Of a DNA stretch of 64,000 nt, positions 8,109 to 18,763 are shown in pieces; position 1 is the stretch's first letter, and the number at the start of each line of letters is the position of its first letter. The translations under genes and the position numbers were made by a program. Origin of the DNA: Roseovarius lutimaris (lineage in GTDB: Bacteria > Pseudomonadota > Alphaproteobacteria > Rhodobacterales > Rhodobacteraceae); NCBI RefSeq assembly GCF_900115165.1, contig NZ_FOVP01000016.1, positions 60,617-124,616 of the forward strand, given 5' to 3'. The notes under the pieces are model-generated. The model saw only the letters and a list, made by a program, of their open reading frames with translations. It was not told the origin of the DNA and searched no databases.

Positions 8109-9377
8109 ATGGATTCGATTATCGTTACGGGCAATGGCCCGCTCAAGGGACAGATCGCCATCGCAGGGGCCAAGAATGCCTGTCTGACGCTGATGCCTGC
8201 CACGCTTTTGAGCGAAGAGCCGTTGACCCTGACCAATGCGCCGCGCCTGTCGGACATCAAGACGATGACGACCCTTTTGCAATCGCTTGGCGCCGAGGTG
8301 TCACAATTGCAGGGGGGGCAGGTTCTTGTGATGTCGAGCCATGCCCTGGACAATCACGTCGCCGATTATGACATCGTGCGCAAGATGCGCGCCTCGATCC
8401 TTGTGCTGGGGCCGATGCTTGCGCGCGACGGGCATGCGGTTGTGTCGCTGCCGGGGGGCTGTGCGATTGGCGCGCGCCCTGTCGATCTTCACCTCAAGGC
8501 GCTTGAGGCGATGGGGGCGGAGCTTGAGTTGAAAGACGGCTATGTGCATGCGCGCGCGCCCGGCGGCTTGCGCGGTGGCGTGGTGGATTTCCCGATCGTG
8601 TCGGTCGGGGCCACCGAAAACGCGCTCATGGCGGCGACGCTGGCCAAGGGCACGACCGTGCTCAAGAATGCCGCCCGCGAACCCGAGATCGTTGACCTTG
8701 CGCAATGCCTGCGCCGCATGGGGGCGCAGATCGAGGGCGAAGGCACCCACACCATCACCATCCAGGGCGTTGATCGCCTTGGTGGCGCCACTCATCCGGT
8801 TGTGACCGACCGGATCGAACTTGGCACCTATATGCTGGCACCCGCCATTTGTGGTGGCGAGGTCGAACTTTTGGGCGGGCGGATCGACCTTGTTGGCGCG
8901 TTCTGCGAAAAGCTGGACGCAGCCGGTGTCAGCGTTGAAGAAACCGCAAAGGGCCTCAAGGTCAGCCACAAGAACGGCCGGGTGAAGGCGGTCGATGTGG
9001 TGACCGAACCCTTCCCCGGCTTTCCCACCGACCTTCAGGCACAGATGATGGCACTGATGTGTACCGCCGAGGGCACATCGGTTCTGGAGGAAAAGATTTT
9101 CGAGAACCGCTTCATGCATGCGCCGGAATTGATCCGGATGGGGGCCAATATCGAGGTGCATGGCGGCACGGCTACGGTAACCGGCGTTGACCGCCTCAAG
9201 GGCGCCCCGGTGATGGCGACCGACCTGCGCGCCAGCGTTTCGCTTATTCTGGCGGGGCTCGCGGCGGAAGGCGAAACCATCGTAAGCCGCGTTTACCATC
9301 TTGATCGCGGCTATGAGCATGTCGTGAGCAAGCTCGAAGGCGTCGGAGCCAAGATCGAACGGGTGTCGGACCGATGA
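8109..9377 (+). CDS. murA: UDP-N-acetylglucosamine 1-carboxyvinyltransferase
   Basis: This is a 422-residue MurA, the cytoplasmic enzyme that transfers enolpyruvate from PEP to UDP-GlcNAc in the first committed step of peptidoglycan synthesis. Lys22-Asn23 in GAKNA bind substrate. Cys118 in the loop [10 protein letters not shown] is the fosfomycin-sensitive catalytic cysteine. The C-terminal region retains [17 protein letters not shown] and the RGY motif. The length matches the family. It follows a small basic ORF by 5 nt and shares an ATGA overlap with the DUF2948 gene, so these form one operon that may extend to hisD. Confidence 0.97.
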   Translation: MDSIIVTGNGPLKGQIAIAGAKNACLTLMPATLLSEEPLTLTNAPRLSDIKTMTTLLQSLGAEVSQLQGGQVLVMSSHALDNHVADYDIVRKMRASILVLGPMLARDGHAVVSLPGGCAIGARPVDLHLKALEAMGAELELKDGYVHARAPGGLRGGVVDFPIVSVGATENALMAATLAKGTTVLKNAAREPEIVDLAQCLRRMGAQIEGEGTHTITIQGVDRLGGATHPVVTDRIELGTYMLAPAICGGEVELLGGRIDLVGAFCEKLDAAGVSVEETAKGLKVSHKNGRVKAVDVVTEPFPGFPTDLQAQMMALMCTAEGTSVLEEKIFENRFMHAPELIRMGANIEVHGGTATVTGVDRLKGAPVMATDLRASVSLILAGLAAEGETIVSRVYHLDRGYEHVVSKLEGVGAKIERVSDR

Positions 9378-9841
9378 CCGAGGACGCAAAATTCGAGGAT
9401 GGCCGCGAGGCGCCGCTGAACCTCGGGGCGTTTGACCTTGATGACCTCAAGGTGATTTCAACGCTGGCCCAGGATGCGGTGTTTCCGATCACCGAGATGA
9501 CCTGGCGCGCCGGCGAGCGGCGCTTTGCGCTTCTGGTGAACCGGTTCCGCTGGGAAGATCCGGGCCAGGATCGCCATGCCCCCGAACGGGTGCAATCGCT
9601 TTTGGTGATCGACAATGTGTTGCGCATTGCCAGTCAGGGCATCGACCGCACCGACCGCGATACCATTCTGTCGCTGCTGTCGATCACCTTCGAACCCGGC
9701 GAAGAAGGTGCGGGCCATGTTCTTTTGACGCTTGCGGGCGACGGCGCGATCCGGCTTGAGATCGAGGCGCTTGAAGTGACGCTCAAGGATGTCACCCGCC
9801 CCTACCGCGCGCCTTCGGGCAAGGCCCCGGCCCACGACTGA
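9374..9841 (+). CDS. DUF2948 family protein
   Basis: This 155-residue acidic protein has no signal peptide or membrane segment and matches the DUF2948 family of alphaproteobacteria. Near the N terminus is a segment containing [12 protein letters not shown], and [18 protein letters not shown] follows. The function is unknown. Its ATG overlaps the murA stop codon, so it is translationally coupled to cell-wall synthesis, and hisD follows 80 nt downstream. The fixed murA-DUF2948-hisD order is typical of Rhodobacteraceae and says more about ancestry than about function. Confidence 0.85.
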   Translation: MTEDAKFEDGREAPLNLGAFDLDDLKVISTLAQDAVFPITEMTWRAGERRFALLVNRFRWEDPGQDRHAPERVQSLLVIDNVLRIASQGIDRTDRDTILSLLSITFEPGEEGAGHVLLTLAGDGAIRLEIEALEVTLKDVTRPYRAPSGKAPAHD

Positions 9842-9921
9842 TATACAGGCCGCCCAGAGACCTGATCCGCCTTGAGCCTCCACAGCACTCGGGCTATGTC
9901 ACGCCTGACAGGAGACCCGAC

Positions 9922-11223
9922 ATGCCCGTATTCTTGAACGCCACCGATCCCGGTTTCGAAACCGGGTTTCAGACCCTGCTCAGCGCCAAGCGCGAGGACA
10001 GCCCCGATGTGGATGACATCGTGGCGGGCATCATAAGGGATGTGCGCGCGCGCGGCGACGCGGCGGTGATCGAGCTGACCTCGAAATTTGACCGCCTTGA
10101 TCTGACGCCTGAAACCCTGCGGTTTTCACCACAAGAGATGGCCGATCTGATTGCGCAGGTGCCGGATCATGAACGCGCTGCGCTGGAATTGGCGGCAGAG
10201 CGCATTCGCGCCTATCACGCCCGTCAGATGCCTGAAGATCAAAGCTGGGTTGAGCCGAACGGCGCCACACTCGGCTGGCGCTGGACCCCGGTCAGCGCGG
10301 CGGGGCTCTATGTGCCGGGCGGGCTTGCCTCATATCCGTCCTCGGTGCTGATGAACGCCATTCCCGCCAAGGTGGCGGGGGTCGGGCGGCTTGCGATCGT
10401 GGTGCCGACGCCGGATGGTCTGGCCAATCCGCTTGTCCTGCTGGCCGCGCAGATCGCCGGGGTTGACGAGATTTATCGCATCGGCGGCGCACAGGCGATT
10501 GCGGCCCTTGCCTATGGCACCGAAACCATCGCCCCGGTCGACAAGATCACCGGCCCCGGCAACGCCTTTGTCGCCGCCGCCAAACGTCGGGTGTTCGGCA
10601 AGGTCGGGATCGACATGATCGCCGGGCCGTCAGAGATTCTGGTGATTGCGGATGGCGACCAGAACCCCGACTGGATCGCGCTTGATATGCTGAGCCAGGC
10701 CGAGCATGACGAAAGCGCGCAATCCATCCTGATCACCGATGACGCCGCTCTTGCCAAGGCGGTGAGTGCGGCAATCGAGCGCCACCTTGAAACGCTGGAG
10801 CGGCGCACCATCGCCGGGGCAAGCTGGCGCGATTTCGGCGCGATCATCCTTGTGCCCGATCTCGATCATGCCGCCGCGCTCAGCAACCGGATCGCACCCG
10901 AGCACCTTGAGCTTTGCGTAACCGACCCCGACACCCTGTGCGACAAGATTACCCATGCCGGGGCGATTTTCCTCGGGGCCTGGACGCCCGAGGCGATTGG
11001 CGATTATGTCGGTGGGCCCAATCACGTGCTGCCCACCGCGCGCTCGGCGCGGTTTTCCAGCGGTCTGTCGGTGATGGATTTCGTCAAACGCACCACGCTT
11101 GCCAAAATGACGCCCGAGGCGCTGCGCGCGATTGGCCCGGCGGCCGAAACGCTGGCGATCAGCGAAAGCCTTGAAGCGCATGGCCTGTCAGTGCGCGCGC
11201 GGCTCGATCATCTCAACGGTTAG
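9922..11223 (+). CDS. hisD: Histidinol dehydrogenase
   Basis: This is a 433-residue HisD, which catalyses the last two steps of histidine synthesis (histidinol to histidinal to histidine) with NAD and zinc. Seen are GLYVPGG, the NAD-binding stretch ITGPGNAFVAAAKR, GPSEILVIAD, the SQAEHDE motif, the catalytic IAPEHLEL (Glu-His pair) and GDYVGGPNHVLPT. A good AGGAG precedes the ATG. The length is standard. No other his gene is nearby; the gene sits behind murA and DUF2948. Confidence 0.97.
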   Translation: MPVFLNATDPGFETGFQTLLSAKREDSPDVDDIVAGIIRDVRARGDAAVIELTSKFDRLDLTPETLRFSPQEMADLIAQVPDHERAALELAAERIRAYHARQMPEDQSWVEPNGATLGWRWTPVSAAGLYVPGGLASYPSSVLMNAIPAKVAGVGRLAIVVPTPDGLANPLVLLAAQIAGVDEIYRIGGAQAIAALAYGTETIAPVDKITGPGNAFVAAAKRRVFGKVGIDMIAGPSEILVIADGDQNPDWIALDMLSQAEHDESAQSILITDDAALAKAVSAAIERHLETLERRTIAGASWRDFGAIILVPDLDHAAALSNRIAPEHLELCVTDPDTLCDKITHAGAIFLGAWTPEAIGDYVGGPNHVLPTARSARFSSGLSVMDFVKRTTLAKMTPEALRAIGPAAETLAISESLEAHGLSVRARLDHLNG

Positions 11224-11314
11224 GAGGGGCGAAACCGGCGTGCTCGGGGCCCGGACCATGCTGTACCAAGCAATTCGGCGGCAGGTTGACGCTTACCGCA
11301 CTCAAACAGGCCCT

Positions 11315-11343
11315 TTCGCCCGAACCACCCGCCCCCTATAAGT
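11315..11343 (+). promoter_or_regulatory. Possible promoter of the mreB operon
   Basis: A -10-like TATAAG lies at 11338-11343 with a weak -35 TTCGCC at 11315-11320, 17 bases apart, about 70 nt before the mreB ATG. The only other candidate in the gap is a TTGACG near 11286, which lacks a matched -10. Confidence 0.4.
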
Positions 11344-11404
11344 GCCACCGGCACCCGACCCCGAGTCGCGGTGCGATTATTCTATTTTTACGACGGGACG
11401 CTAG

Positions 11405-12457
<1,053 letters not shown>

Positions 12458-12489
12458 GACGCCCACCTTTTACCTCAAAGGGGGATTCT

Positions 12490-13407
12490 TTGGCAAAAGA
12501 CCGAGGACAAGGCGACGACTACACCGGCCCGCTCAAGCGTTTGCTTTTGGGGGTTGTCTTGCTGTGTCTTCTCGGGCTTTTCCTTGTCTGGCGGATCGAC
12601 AGCCCGCGGGTCGAGCGGTTTCGCGCGCAGGTGGTGGATCGGGTCGTGCCCAGCTTTGACTGGGCGATGGCGCCGGTCACGGGGACGGTCAATATCCTGC
12701 GCGATTTCCAAAGCTATCAGCGCATGTACCAGCAAAATCAGGAGCTGCGTCGCGAGTTGCAGCAAATGAAGGCATGGAAAGAGGCCGCGCTTCAGCTTGA
12801 ACAGGAAAATGCCCGGCTGCTTGATCTCAACAACGTGCAGCTTGATCCGCGCATGACCTTTATCACCGGCGTCGTGATGGCCGATAGCGGCTCGCCGTTT
12901 CGCCAATCGGTGCTGATCAATGTCGGCGCGCGCGATGGCATCATGGATGGCTGGGCGGCGATGGACGGGCTTGGCCTTGTCGGGCGCATCTCGGGCGTGG
13001 GCAACAACACCGCGCGGGTGATCCTGCTCAGCGATACCTCAAGCCGCGTTCCGGTCACGATCCAGCCCTCGGGGCAACAGGCGCTTTTGATCGGTGACAA
13101 CAGCGCGGCCCCGCCGATCGACTTTATCGAGGATCCCGATCAGGTGCGCCCCGGTGACCGGATTTTGACATCGGGCGATGGCGGGGTATTTCCCGCCGGT
13201 CTGTTGATTGGCCAGCTGGCCGAATACCCCGGCGGCCGGATGCGTGTGCGCATTGCCGCCGATTACGAGCGGCTGGAATTTCTGCGTGTGCTGCGCAGTT
13301 ACGGGCACGAGGACCTGACCGATCCCGGTCAGCTGATTGCGCCGGTTCTGTTGCCGGACGAACAGGCCCCCGATGCCCCGCAAGCGACCGAGGCAAGCAA
13401 TGGCTGA
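12490..13407 (+). CDS. mreC: Rod shape-determining protein MreC
   Basis: This 305-residue periplasmic scaffold of the elongasome has one N-terminal membrane segment (about 18-35), a coiled coil (about 75-112, NQELRRELQQMKAWKEA) and beta-rich domains. These contain DGIMDGWAAMDGLGLVGR and the late segment RPGDRILTSGDGGVFPAG. The start is TTG at 12490, preceded by AAAGGGGGA; this is plausible because no in-frame ATG lies before the membrane segment. The last 8 nt overlap mreD. The C-terminal tail is Pro/Ala/Asp-rich and probably disordered. Confidence 0.93.
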   Translation: MAKDRGQGDDYTGPLKRLLLGVVLLCLLGLFLVWRIDSPRVERFRAQVVDRVVPSFDWAMAPVTGTVNILRDFQSYQRMYQQNQELRRELQQMKAWKEAALQLEQENARLLDLNNVQLDPRMTFITGVVMADSGSPFRQSVLINVGARDGIMDGWAAMDGLGLVGRISGVGNNTARVILLSDTSSRVPVTIQPSGQQALLIGDNSAAPPIDFIEDPDQVRPGDRILTSGDGGVFPAGLLIGQLAEYPGGRMRVRIAADYERLEFLRVLRSYGHEDLTDPGQLIAPVLLPDEQAPDAPQATEASNG

Positions 13408-13939
13408 TCGTTTCATTCAGCGCTACTGGTTGATGCGCGCGCTCTACCTCATCCTGTGTACCTTTTTGATATTCATGCATCTTTTGCCGATGAACATACA
13501 GCCATCGAATTGGGCCGGGCCTGACCTCATTCTGGCGATCACCTTTGCCTGGGTTCTGCGGCGTCCCGATTATGTGCCAATCCTGCTGATCGCGCTGGTG
13601 GCGCTTGCGATGGATCTGCTGTTCCAGCGTCCGCCGGGGCTTTGGGCGGCTTTTGTCGTCATAGGCGCCGAGACCCTGCGCAACCGCGCGCCGATGCTGC
13701 GCGACCTCAGCTTTGCCGCCGAATGGGCCTCGGTCGCAAGCACCCTGGTGGGGATCACCCTGGCCTATCGTCTGGTGCTGGCGGTGCTGATGGTTGATCA
13801 GGCCCCGCTTGGCCTGAGCCTGATGCAGCTGGTGTTCACGCTGATGATCTATCCCGTGGTCGCCTTCCTGTCGCATACGGTCATGGGCGTGCGCAAGCTG
13901 ACACGCGGAGACATTGATGCCATGGGCAAACGGATATGA
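13400..13939 (+). CDS. mreD: Rod shape-determining protein MreD
   Basis: This 179-residue inner-membrane protein has about five transmembrane segments and includes QPSNWAGPDLILAITFAWVL and a C-terminal LSHTVMGVRKLT. MreD links MreC to the PBP2-RodA synthase. The start at 13400 (MADRFIQRYW) is preferred over 13337 because the longer frame would add an Arg/Cys/Pro-rich leader lying inside mreC. The ORF overlaps mreC by 8 nt and mrdA by 4 nt, which supports tight coupling. Confidence 0.9.
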   Translation: MADRFIQRYWLMRALYLILCTFLIFMHLLPMNIQPSNWAGPDLILAITFAWVLRRPDYVPILLIALVALAMDLLFQRPPGLWAAFVVIGAETLRNRAPMLRDLSFAAEWASVASTLVGITLAYRLVLAVLMVDQAPLGLSLMQLVFTLMIYPVVAFLSHTVMGVRKLTRGDIDAMGKRI

Positions 13940-15879
13940 GACGCCCGGGCCGCGATACCGCTGAAAGCCAGCGGCGCATAACCCGGCGCGGGCTTGTGAT
14001 TGGCGGGCTCCAGGCCGGGGTGATGGGCGTTCTGGCGCTGCGCATGCGCTATATGCAGGTCGAACAGGCCGATCAGTTTCGCCTTCTGGCTGATGAAAAC
14101 CGCATCAATATTCAACTCATTCCGCCCACCCGTGGTCGTCTCTTCGACCGCAATGGCGCGGTGATCGCCGAAAACATCCCAAGTTACCGGATCACCATGA
14201 CCCGCGAACAGGCGGGCGATGTGGATGCGGTGATCGCCCGGCTTGCCAAGCTGGTCGAGCTTGATCCTGACGAGCTTGAGCGCGCGCGCCGCGACCTGCG
14301 CGAGTTGCGCGGCGACACCCCTGTCACCGTCGCCGACCGCGTCAGCTGGGGCGCGATAAGCCGTGTTGCAGTAAATGCCCCCGCCCTGCCCGGTGTGCTG
14401 CCTGAGGTGGGCCTGTCGCGGCGCTATCCGGCAAACAGTGATTACGCGCATGTGGTCGGCTATGTCGGCACCGTGAGTGACAAGGATCTTGAGCGGATCG
14501 ACGCGCCGGAACAGCTCTTGCGTCTGCCCCGGTTCCAGATCGGCAAGATCGGGCTTGAAGCCAAGCGCGAAAACCTGTTGCGCGGCAGCGCCGGCACCCG
14601 CCGCGTCGAGGTGAACGCGGCAGGCCGGGTGATGCGCGAACTTGACCGCCAGGAGGGCCAGCCCGGCGCCGATATGCAGCTGACGCTGGATAACGCCCTG
14701 CAATCCTATACCAATGCGCGCCTTGAAGGGGAAAGCGCGGCGGCGGTGGTGATTGATTGTGACACCGGCGATCTTCTGGCCTGCGCCTCGGCCCCAAGCT
14801 ATGATCCCAACCTTTTCGTGCGCGGCATTTCCGTACCCGATTATCGGGCCCTGCTTGACGATCCCTATCGCCCGTTGCCCAATAAGGCGGTGCAGGGGAT
14901 CTATCCGCCCGGCTCAACCTTCAAGATGGTCACGGCATTGGCGGCGCTTGAGGACGGGCAGGTCGCGCTTGACGATACGGTCTATTGTCCCGGCTACGCG
15001 GAGATCAGCGGGCGCCGGTTTCACTGCTGGAAGCGGGGCGGGCATGGCAATGTCGATCTGCATCGCTCACTGCGCGAAAGCTGTGACATCTACTATTATG
15101 AAATGGCCCTGCGCACCGGTATCGAGAAAATAAGCGCCATGGCCGAGCGTCTTGGCCTTGGCGTACAATTTGACTTGCCGATGACCAGCGTCGCCAAGGG
15201 CCTTGCACCGACGCGCGAGTGGAAACAGGCCAACCGGGGCCAGCCCTGGATGATTGGCGACAGTGTGAACACCGCCATCGGTCAGGGCTTCGTGCTGGCC
15301 TCGCCTTTGCAACTGGCGGTGATGACCGCGCGGATCGCCACAAGCCGGGCAGTGACGCCGCGTCTGATCAAATCAATCGACGGGGTGGAACAACCTACCG
15401 GGCATGGCGACACGCTTGGCCTGAACGAAAACCTGATGCGCGAAGTGCGCAAGGCGATGTTCGCAGTCTCCAACAGCAATCGCGGCACCGCCTATCGCAG
15501 CCGGATCATCGACGATGCCTTTCGCATGGCGGGCAAAACCGGCACCAGCCAGGTGCGCAATATCACCGCGGGCGAGCGTGCCAGCGGCGTGGTCAACAAC
15601 CGCGACCTTCCCTGGGAGCGGCGCGATCACGCGTTGTTCGTCAACTTTGCGCCCTTTGACGCGCCAAAGGTGGCCGTCGCCGTGGTCGTTGAACATGGTG
15701 GTGGCGGATCAACCGCCGCCGCGCCGATTGCCCGCGACATCACCCTTCAGGCGCTTTACGGCGAGGACCCGCCGCTTGACGCCTATCCCGCCGCCGATCG
15801 CGGCCGCATCAAGACCCTTCAGGAAAAGCTGCGCCGGGCGCGCCCCAAAACCGGGCCTGACGGCAAGGATCGCGCATGA
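13936..15879 (+). CDS. mrdA: Penicillin-binding protein 2
   Basis: This is a 647-residue class B PBP, the transpeptidase for side-wall peptidoglycan. An N-terminal membrane anchor (about 18-36) is followed by the dimerisation domain with PPTRGRLFDRNG and by the transpeptidase domain. Active-site motifs are Ser327-Thr-Phe-Lys330 after GIYPPG, the SCD triad in RESCDIYYY, and Lys534-Thr-Gly536 in AGKTGTSQV. It overlaps mreD and rodA by 4 nt each, so it is made together with its glycosyltransferase partner RodA. Confidence 0.96.
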   Translation: MRRPGRDTAESQRRITRRGLVIGGLQAGVMGVLALRMRYMQVEQADQFRLLADENRINIQLIPPTRGRLFDRNGAVIAENIPSYRITMTREQAGDVDAVIARLAKLVELDPDELERARRDLRELRGDTPVTVADRVSWGAISRVAVNAPALPGVLPEVGLSRRYPANSDYAHVVGYVGTVSDKDLERIDAPEQLLRLPRFQIGKIGLEAKRENLLRGSAGTRRVEVNAAGRVMRELDRQEGQPGADMQLTLDNALQSYTNARLEGESAAAVVIDCDTGDLLACASAPSYDPNLFVRGISVPDYRALLDDPYRPLPNKAVQGIYPPGSTFKMVTALAALEDGQVALDDTVYCPGYAEISGRRFHCWKRGGHGNVDLHRSLRESCDIYYYEMALRTGIEKISAMAERLGLGVQFDLPMTSVAKGLAPTREWKQANRGQPWMIGDSVNTAIGQGFVLASPLQLAVMTARIATSRAVTPRLIKSIDGVEQPTGHGDTLGLNENLMREVRKAMFAVSNSNRGTAYRSRIIDDAFRMAGKTGTSQVRNITAGERASGVVNNRDLPWERRDHALFVNFAPFDAPKVAVAVVVEHGGGGSTAAAPIARDITLQALYGEDPPLDAYPAADRGRIKTLQEKLRRARPKTGPDGKDRA

Positions 15880-17015
15880 GCTATCTTGAATATACCGTCA
15901 AGACCACCCCCACGGGGCCGGGCAAGATGCTTCACCTCAACTGGCCGCTTGTGGTCTTGTTGATGGCTGTGGCGGGGGTCGGGTTTCTGATGCTCTATTC
16001 GGTTGCCGGAGGGTCTTTGTCGCCCTGGGCCGAGCCGCAGATGAAACGTTTTGCGCTTGGCTTTGCCATCATGCTTATGGTGGCAATGGTGCCGATCTGG
16101 TTCTGGCGCAACATGTCGCTGCTGGCCTATCTGATCTCGGTCGCGCTTTTGATCGCGGTGGCTCTGTTCGGGATCGAGGGCAAAGGCGCGCAACGTTGGA
16201 TTGATATCGGGTTCATGCGGTTGCAGCCCTCGGAGCTTGTGAAAATCACGCTGGTGATGCTTTTGGCCGCCTATTACGACTGGTTGCCGATGTCGCGGGT
16301 GTCGCGCCCGGTTTGGGTGGCCCTGCCGGTGGCGATGATCCTGTTTCCCGTCGCGCTTGTTCTGCGTCAGCCGGATTTGGGCACCTCGATCCTGTTGCTG
16401 GCGGCGGGGGGCGTGATGATGTTCATCGCCGGGGTGCATTGGGCCTATTTCGCGACGGTGATCGCCGCCGTTGTGGGGTTGGTCTTTGCGGTGTTTGAAA
16501 GCCGGGGCACCACCTGGCAAATGCTTGAGAACTATCAATATCGCCGGATCGACACCTTTCTCAATCCCGACAATGACCCGCTTGGCGCCGGCTATCACAT
16601 CACCCAGTCCAAGATCGCGCTTGGATCGGGCGGCTGGACGGGGCGCGGGTTCATGCAGGGCACGCAATCGCGGCTTAACTTCCTGCCGGAAAAGCACACC
16701 GATTTCATCTTTGTGACGCTGGCCGAGGAGTTCGGCTTTGTCGGGGCGATTTCGATTCTCGGGCTTTATACGCTCATTCTGGTGTTTTGCATCTCGACCG
16801 CGCTCTCCAACCGTGATCGCTATTCCTCGCTGCTGACGCTTGGGGTGGCGATGACGTTTTTCCTGTTCTTCTCAGTCAATATGGCAATGGTCATGGGGCT
16901 GATGCCGGTGGTCGGCGTGCCCTTGCCCCTGATCAGCTATGGCGGCTCTGCCATGCTTGTGCTGATGGTCGGATTCGGCCTTGTCCAGAGCGCACATATT
17001 CACAAACCAAGGTAA
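15876..17015 (+). CDS. rodA: Peptidoglycan glycosyltransferase RodA
   Basis: This 379-residue SEDS-family polytopic membrane protein (about ten helices) polymerises lipid II during elongation together with PBP2. Family motifs include QPDLGTSILL, the periplasmic loop with LGSGGWTGRGFMQGTQSRLNFLPE, the catalytic-region KHTDFIFVTLAEEFGF, and VVGVPLPLISYGGSAML near the end. It is the last gene of the mre-mrd operon; the next gene starts 6 nt later and could be read through. Confidence 0.96.
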   Translation: MSYLEYTVKTTPTGPGKMLHLNWPLVVLLMAVAGVGFLMLYSVAGGSLSPWAEPQMKRFALGFAIMLMVAMVPIWFWRNMSLLAYLISVALLIAVALFGIEGKGAQRWIDIGFMRLQPSELVKITLVMLLAAYYDWLPMSRVSRPVWVALPVAMILFPVALVLRQPDLGTSILLLAAGGVMMFIAGVHWAYFATVIAAVVGLVFAVFESRGTTWQMLENYQYRRIDTFLNPDNDPLGAGYHITQSKIALGSGGWTGRGFMQGTQSRLNFLPEKHTDFIFVTLAEEFGFVGAISILGLYTLILVFCISTALSNRDRYSSLLTLGVAMTFFLFFSVNMAMVMGLMPVVGVPLPLISYGGSAMLVLMVGFGLVQSAHIHKPR

Positions 17016-17021
17016 TCTTTC

Positions 17022-17954
17022 ATGCCCGCAAACATCCTTTTTGCCGCCCGCCCCGAGAAATGGGAAACCTACAAAACCCCATTGAGAACCGCCCTGTCAG
17101 AGGTCGGCGTCGAAGCCACCCTTGCCACCGACATGCCCGCGCATGAGGTCGACTATATCGTCTATGCCCCCAATAGCGGGATCGAGGATTTCGCCCCCTT
17201 TACGCGCGCCAAAGCGGTTTTGAATCTCTGGGCCGGGGTCGAGGACGTGGTCCGCAATCCGACCCTGCACCTGCCGCTGGCGCGCATGGTCGATCATGGA
17301 CTGACGCAGGGCATGGTGGAATGGGTCACCGGCCATGTGCTGCGCCATCACCTTGGGATGGATGCACATATACTTGGGCAGGACGGGATCTGGCGCAAGG
17401 ACATCCCGCCGCTGGCGCAGGACCGGCGCGTGACCATGCTTGGCCTTGGCGCGCTTGGTCAGGCCTGCGCATCGGCGCTTGGGCGGCTTGGCTTTGCCAT
17501 GACCGGCTGGAGCCGCAGCCAGAAAGAGATTGACGGCGTGACCTGTCTCTCGGGCGATCAGGGGCTTCGGGCGGCCCTGCAAGCGGCGGATATCCTTGTT
17601 CTTTTGCTGCCGCTGACCGGTGACACAGAGAACCTTTTGAACAGCGAAACACTGGCCTATCTGCCGCATGGCGCGGTGATCGTGAACCCCGGTCGCGGCC
17701 CGCTGATTGACGATGACGCCCTGCTGACGGCACTGGAGAGCGGCGAAGTCGGGCATGCCACGCTCGACGTGTTCCGCCAGGAACCTTTGCCGCCAGAGCA
17801 CCCCTATTGGGCGCATCCTCGGGTAACCGTGACCCCGCATATCGCCTCGGAAACGCGGCCAAGATCGGCCTCGCAGGTGATCGCGGAAAATATCCGTCGC
17901 GGCGAGGCGGGTGAGCCTTTTTTGCATCTGGTAGACCGCGATCTGGGGTACTAA
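17022..17954 (+). CDS. 2-hydroxyacid dehydrogenase, GhrA-like
   Basis: This 310-residue NAD(P)-dependent D-isomer specific 2-hydroxyacid dehydrogenase has a Rossmann motif GLGALGQACASALG. Catalytic residues are the Arg in NPGRGPL, the Glu in FRQEPLPPEHPYW, and the His in TPHIAS. The overall pattern fits the glyoxylate/hydroxypyruvate reductase A subgroup, which reduces glyoxylate or hydroxypyruvate in the cytoplasm. It begins 6 nt after rodA, so it may be cotranscribed, although no functional link is evident. Exact substrate preference is inferred only. Confidence 0.87.
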   Translation: MPANILFAARPEKWETYKTPLRTALSEVGVEATLATDMPAHEVDYIVYAPNSGIEDFAPFTRAKAVLNLWAGVEDVVRNPTLHLPLARMVDHGLTQGMVEWVTGHVLRHHLGMDAHILGQDGIWRKDIPPLAQDRRVTMLGLGALGQACASALGRLGFAMTGWSRSQKEIDGVTCLSGDQGLRAALQAADILVLLLPLTGDTENLLNSETLAYLPHGAVIVNPGRGPLIDDDALLTALESGEVGHATLDVFRQEPLPPEHPYWAHPRVTVTPHIASETRPRSASQVIAENIRRGEAGEPFLHLVDRDLGY

Positions 17955-17977
17955 GCCGCCCCTCGGGGTGTTTGGCG

Positions 17978-18763
17978 CTATTTGAGGATCGGGGGTTTTT
18001 CCGGGTCCGAGCCCGGCGCGCGCCGAGGCTCAGGCGCCTCATGCTGCGGCAGATCGAACCGCAGCCCGCAGGTCGAAAGCCGTGCCGCCGTCGGATCGTT
18101 TGCCTCGAAAAACGCCACATCAAGCGCGGCGGCCTCAAGCCCGGAAAAGATGAGAACCTCTGACACGGCCTGTGCAAGGGCCGCCTCTGCGCCCACTGCG
18201 GCATCGACAAAGCCAAGCATATGCCCCTGCGCGCCGTTGTCATAGGTAATGCCCACGAGATAGGCCAGCGAGGCAAGCCCTGTGGCACTTGCCAACCGCG
18301 CATCGAGCGCCAGCACAAAGCTCTCCGGCAGGCCCTTGGGCGCATGAAACCTCTCGACCCGAGCCTCGATCTCGGCGGGGCCAGTGCCCAGGGTTTCGGC
18401 CAGCCAATCGACCGCCTCGGGCGGGATCAGGATCGACGAGGGCGCCACCTCAAGATTGACGCCAAGACCGATACCCTGCCCGGCCAACATCGCGGCAATT
18501 GCGCGCCCGCTCAGCGCGGCATAGGGTGCGGGGCGATTGGCAAAGCGGCTCAACCGGGCCTCTTGATCAAACACCAGAACAAAGGAATGATCGGAGAGAT
18601 CAAAGACTTCGGGGTCAATCGCCTCACCCGCTGCCTCGGATTTCAGCAGCAGGAACAACTCGCTTGCCGCGAGCGTCTCATAAAACCGCATGCGCGCGGC
18701 TGCGTCCTCGGGTGAGGCCTCCATCGCCGCATGGGCCGCGTCAAGGCGGGTAAGCTTAGTCAT
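17978..18763 (-). CDS. SseB-family protein
   Basis: This 261-residue soluble protein resembles the SseB N-terminal domain family: AHAAMEASPEDAAARMRFYE, FLLLKSEAAGE, the FVLVFDQEARLSRFA segment and GIGLGVNLEVAPSSILIP. The function in this group is not established. The start at 18763 (MTKLTRLDAA) is chosen because it overlaps the stop of the upstream glycosylase-like gene; the longer frame would reach well into it. The C-terminal tail (about 240-261) is Pro/Glu/Arg-rich. It is the last of three tightly packed minus-strand genes with pncA. Confidence 0.8.
   Translation of the reverse strand: MTKLTRLDAAHAAMEASPEDAAARMRFYETLAASELFLLLKSEAAGEAIDPEVFDLSDHSFVLVFDQEARLSRFANRPAPYAALSGRAIAAMLAGQGIGLGVNLEVAPSSILIPPEAVDWLAETLGTGPAEIEARVERFHAPKGLPESFVLALDARLASATGLASLAYLVGITYDNGAQGHMLGFVDAAVGAEAALAQAVSEVLIFSGLEAAALDVAFFEANDPTAARLSTCGLRFDLPQHEAPEPRRAPGSDPEKPPILK

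Noticed and set aside
7749..8282. Minus-strand frame running through the tRNA remnant into murA
   Set aside because: It contains translated tRNA sequence and overlaps two better-supported plus-strand genes.
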